A stretch of DNA of 64,000 bases from NCBI RefSeq assembly GCF_000293885.2, contig NZ_CP010945.1:4484001-4548000 (forward strand), written 5' to 3'. Made by a program: the position numbers and the translations under genes. This document shows, piece by piece, positions 62,745-64,000 of this stretch. Within the stretch, counting starts at the first letter, position 1, and each line of letters starts with the position of its first letter. Source of the DNA: Pseudomonas fluorescens NCIMB 11764. GTDB lineage: Bacteria > Pseudomonadota > Gammaproteobacteria > Pseudomonadales > Pseudomonadaceae. The notes under the pieces were generated by a model, which was not told the DNA's origin, searched no databases, and was given only the letters and a program-made list of their open reading frames with translations.

Positions 62745-64000
62745 ATGACCACCGCGTCCTCGGTTGACGAGCAACGATTCCGTAAACTCCTGAGCCGCAA
62801 CGTCAGCCTGCCATTGGGCGTCGGCGTACTCAGTGCGGTGTTCTTTGTTTCGCTGATCACTTATTTGCTGTCGGTGATCCAATGGGTCGAGCACACCGAC
62901 CGGGTGATCAATAACGCCAATGAAGCGGTGAAGCTGACCGTTGATCTTGAAACCGGCATGCGTGGCTTCCTCCTCACGGGCGACGAGAAGTTCCTCGAAC
63001 CCTACGAAACCGCCCGGCCGAGAGTCGCGGTGGCGGTCAAGACCTTGCTTGAACTCACTGCGGACAACTCGGTACAAACGGATCGGCTGCAAAGGCTCCA
63101 GGCCTTGCAGAATGAGTGGGCTACGTATGCGCAAAACATGATCGACCTGCAGCGCGCCGGCGGTGATTACCGCAGCGCCGTTCAGGCCGGGCGCGGCAAA
63201 CGCCTGACCGACGAGATCCGCAAGCAATTCGAAGATGTGATCGACATGGAGCAGCAGTTGCGCACCGCGCGCAACGAAGAAGTGCGCCGCACCACGATCT
63301 GGAGCATTAGCCTATACCTAGTGTTCATCCTTGGTATCAGCGCGTTGCTGGCTTATATCGGCCGACGGGATTTGCTCAACCTGTCGCAAAGTTACAGCGC
63401 CACACTGGCCGCGCAACAAGCCAGTGCTCAGCGCCTGGAACAGCAGGCATGGCTGCGTAACGGTCAGACCGAGCTGGCCGAGCAGGTGCTGGGGCAATTG
63501 TCCCTGAATATGCTGGGTCGCAATATTCTGCAGTTTTGTGCGCAATACCTGGGCACGGCCGTCGCGGCTATTTATGTGCGTGAAGAACACGGCGGCCTCA
63601 AGCGGGTGGCGTCCTACGGCTTTTCCCGGGAGCAGGAAGAACGCAATCAGCAGATTTACAGCGATGAAGGGATTGTTGGCCAGGTGGCGCAACAGGCGCG
63701 CCTGATCCGGCTTGACCACGTTCCGAGCGACTATTTCAAAGTCACCTCCGGTCTCGGTGAAGGCCTGCCGCACAGCGTGCTGGTCGTGCCTACCAGCGAT
63801 GACGATCGGGTCAACGGTGTCATTGAACTGGGCTTTTTGCGTCCGTTGAACGACCGCGACGTCGAACTCCTCGAGCTGATCGCCGGCAATATCGGCACTT
63901 CGATCGAGGCAGCACGCTATCGCCAGCGCCTGCAGGAGGTGCTGGCCGAAACCCAGCAGCTCAATGAAGAGCTGCAAGTCCAGCAGGAAGAGCTCAAGAC
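62745..64000 (+). CDS. CHASE3-GAF sensor histidine kinase, 3' end outside window
   Basis: The first 418 codons of a membrane sensor. Transmembrane helix 1 lies at about residues 20-45. A CHASE3 periplasmic domain (about 46-185) has VDLETGMRGFLLTGDEKFLEPY, the hallmark of the family. Helix 2 is near 190-210. A GAF domain (about 245-385, with AIYVREEHGGLKRVASYGFS and GEGLPHSVLVVPT) and the start of a Glu/Gln-rich coiled coil follow. The kinase core, and any receivers, would follow beyond the window. In Pseudomonas such proteins are usually hybrid kinases. The divergent receiver gene may be a partner. Confidence 0.82.
   Translation, partial: MTTASSVDEQRFRKLLSRNVSLPLGVGVLSAVFFVSLITYLLSVIQWVEHTDRVINNANEAVKLTVDLETGMRGFLLTGDEKFLEPYETARPRVAVAVKTLLELTADNSVQTDRLQRLQALQNEWATYAQNMIDLQRAGGDYRSAVQAGRGKRLTDEIRKQFEDVIDMEQQLRTARNEEVRRTTIWSISLYLVFILGISALLAYIGRRDLLNLSQSYSATLAAQQASAQRLEQQAWLRNGQTELAEQVLGQLSLNMLGRNILQFCAQYLGTAVAAIYVREEHGGLKRVASYGFSREQEERNQQIYSDEGIVGQVAQQARLIRLDHVPSDYFKVTSGLGEGLPHSVLVVPTSDDDRVNGVIELGFLRPLNDRDVELLELIAGNIGTSIEAARYRQRLQEVLAETQQLNEELQVQQEELK

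Overview
The window looks like chromosome of a fluorescent Pseudomonas (P. fluorescens group). The grounds are a complete mannitol/arabitol operon in the order mtlE-F-G-K-D-Y-Z behind an AraC-type mtlR, the Pseudomonas-restricted small families DUF1652, DUF2790 and DUF6124, Fap-type amyloid repeats, and about ten copies of the GC-rich palindromes (REP-like) usual between genes in this group. No rRNA, tRNA, insertion sequence, integrase or CRISPR array was seen. I ran no searches; family names rest on recognised motifs and gene order.

Layout. 0-2.4 kb: three leftward genes for secreted proteins, two with Fap-type repeats, closed by a terminator. 2.8-9.3 kb: nicotinamide riboside salvage (pnuC plus kinase), a chemoreceptor, uppP, and a LysR/azoreductase divergent pair. 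9.5-25.8 kb: mostly housekeeping and accessory metabolism: hydrolase, MFS exporter, ABC-F factor YbiT, LpxO-like hydroxylase, Ku, aldose dehydrogenase, a divergent GNAT-peptidase / RimK-like ligase pair, a CorA-like transporter, a short threonine dehydratase behind what looks like a leader-peptide attenuator, ecotin, and small Pseudomonas proteins.

25.8-41.3 kb: a type VI secretion (T6SS) effector island, all leftward. From its promoter side it carries vgrG, a DUF4123 adaptor, a 1196-residue LysM effector candidate and a Sel1-repeat immunity candidate; then an orphan VgrG C-terminal half fused to a DUF2235 lipase-like domain with a lipoprotein immunity candidate; then a PoNe-like nuclease toxin with three PoNi-like immunity genes. 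The island is visibly scarred. A direct repeat of about 970 bp joins the two vgrG copies, one immunity gene is frameshifted by a 5-bp duplication, the nuclease toxin has lost its N terminus, the last 21 codons of a second toxin survive beside another immunity gene, and a decayed DUF2790 gene sits at the vgrG junction.

41.6-51.3 kb: the mannitol operon (ABC importer MtlEFGK, mannitol dehydrogenase, xylulokinase, fructokinase) with REP-like palindromes in two of its gaps, and mtlR. 51.3-61.9 kb: two tandem PI-PLC-like proteins, a glycosyltransferase and a 2392-residue putative toxin that has three R-X-K-R sites and a C-terminal Cys-His-Asp domain. 62.1-64 kb: a single-domain response regulator, divergent from a CHASE3-GAF sensor kinase cut by the window end.

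The most interesting parts are the T6SS island, which looks caught in the middle of toxin-module replacement, and the giant putative toxin with possible protease-processing sites.
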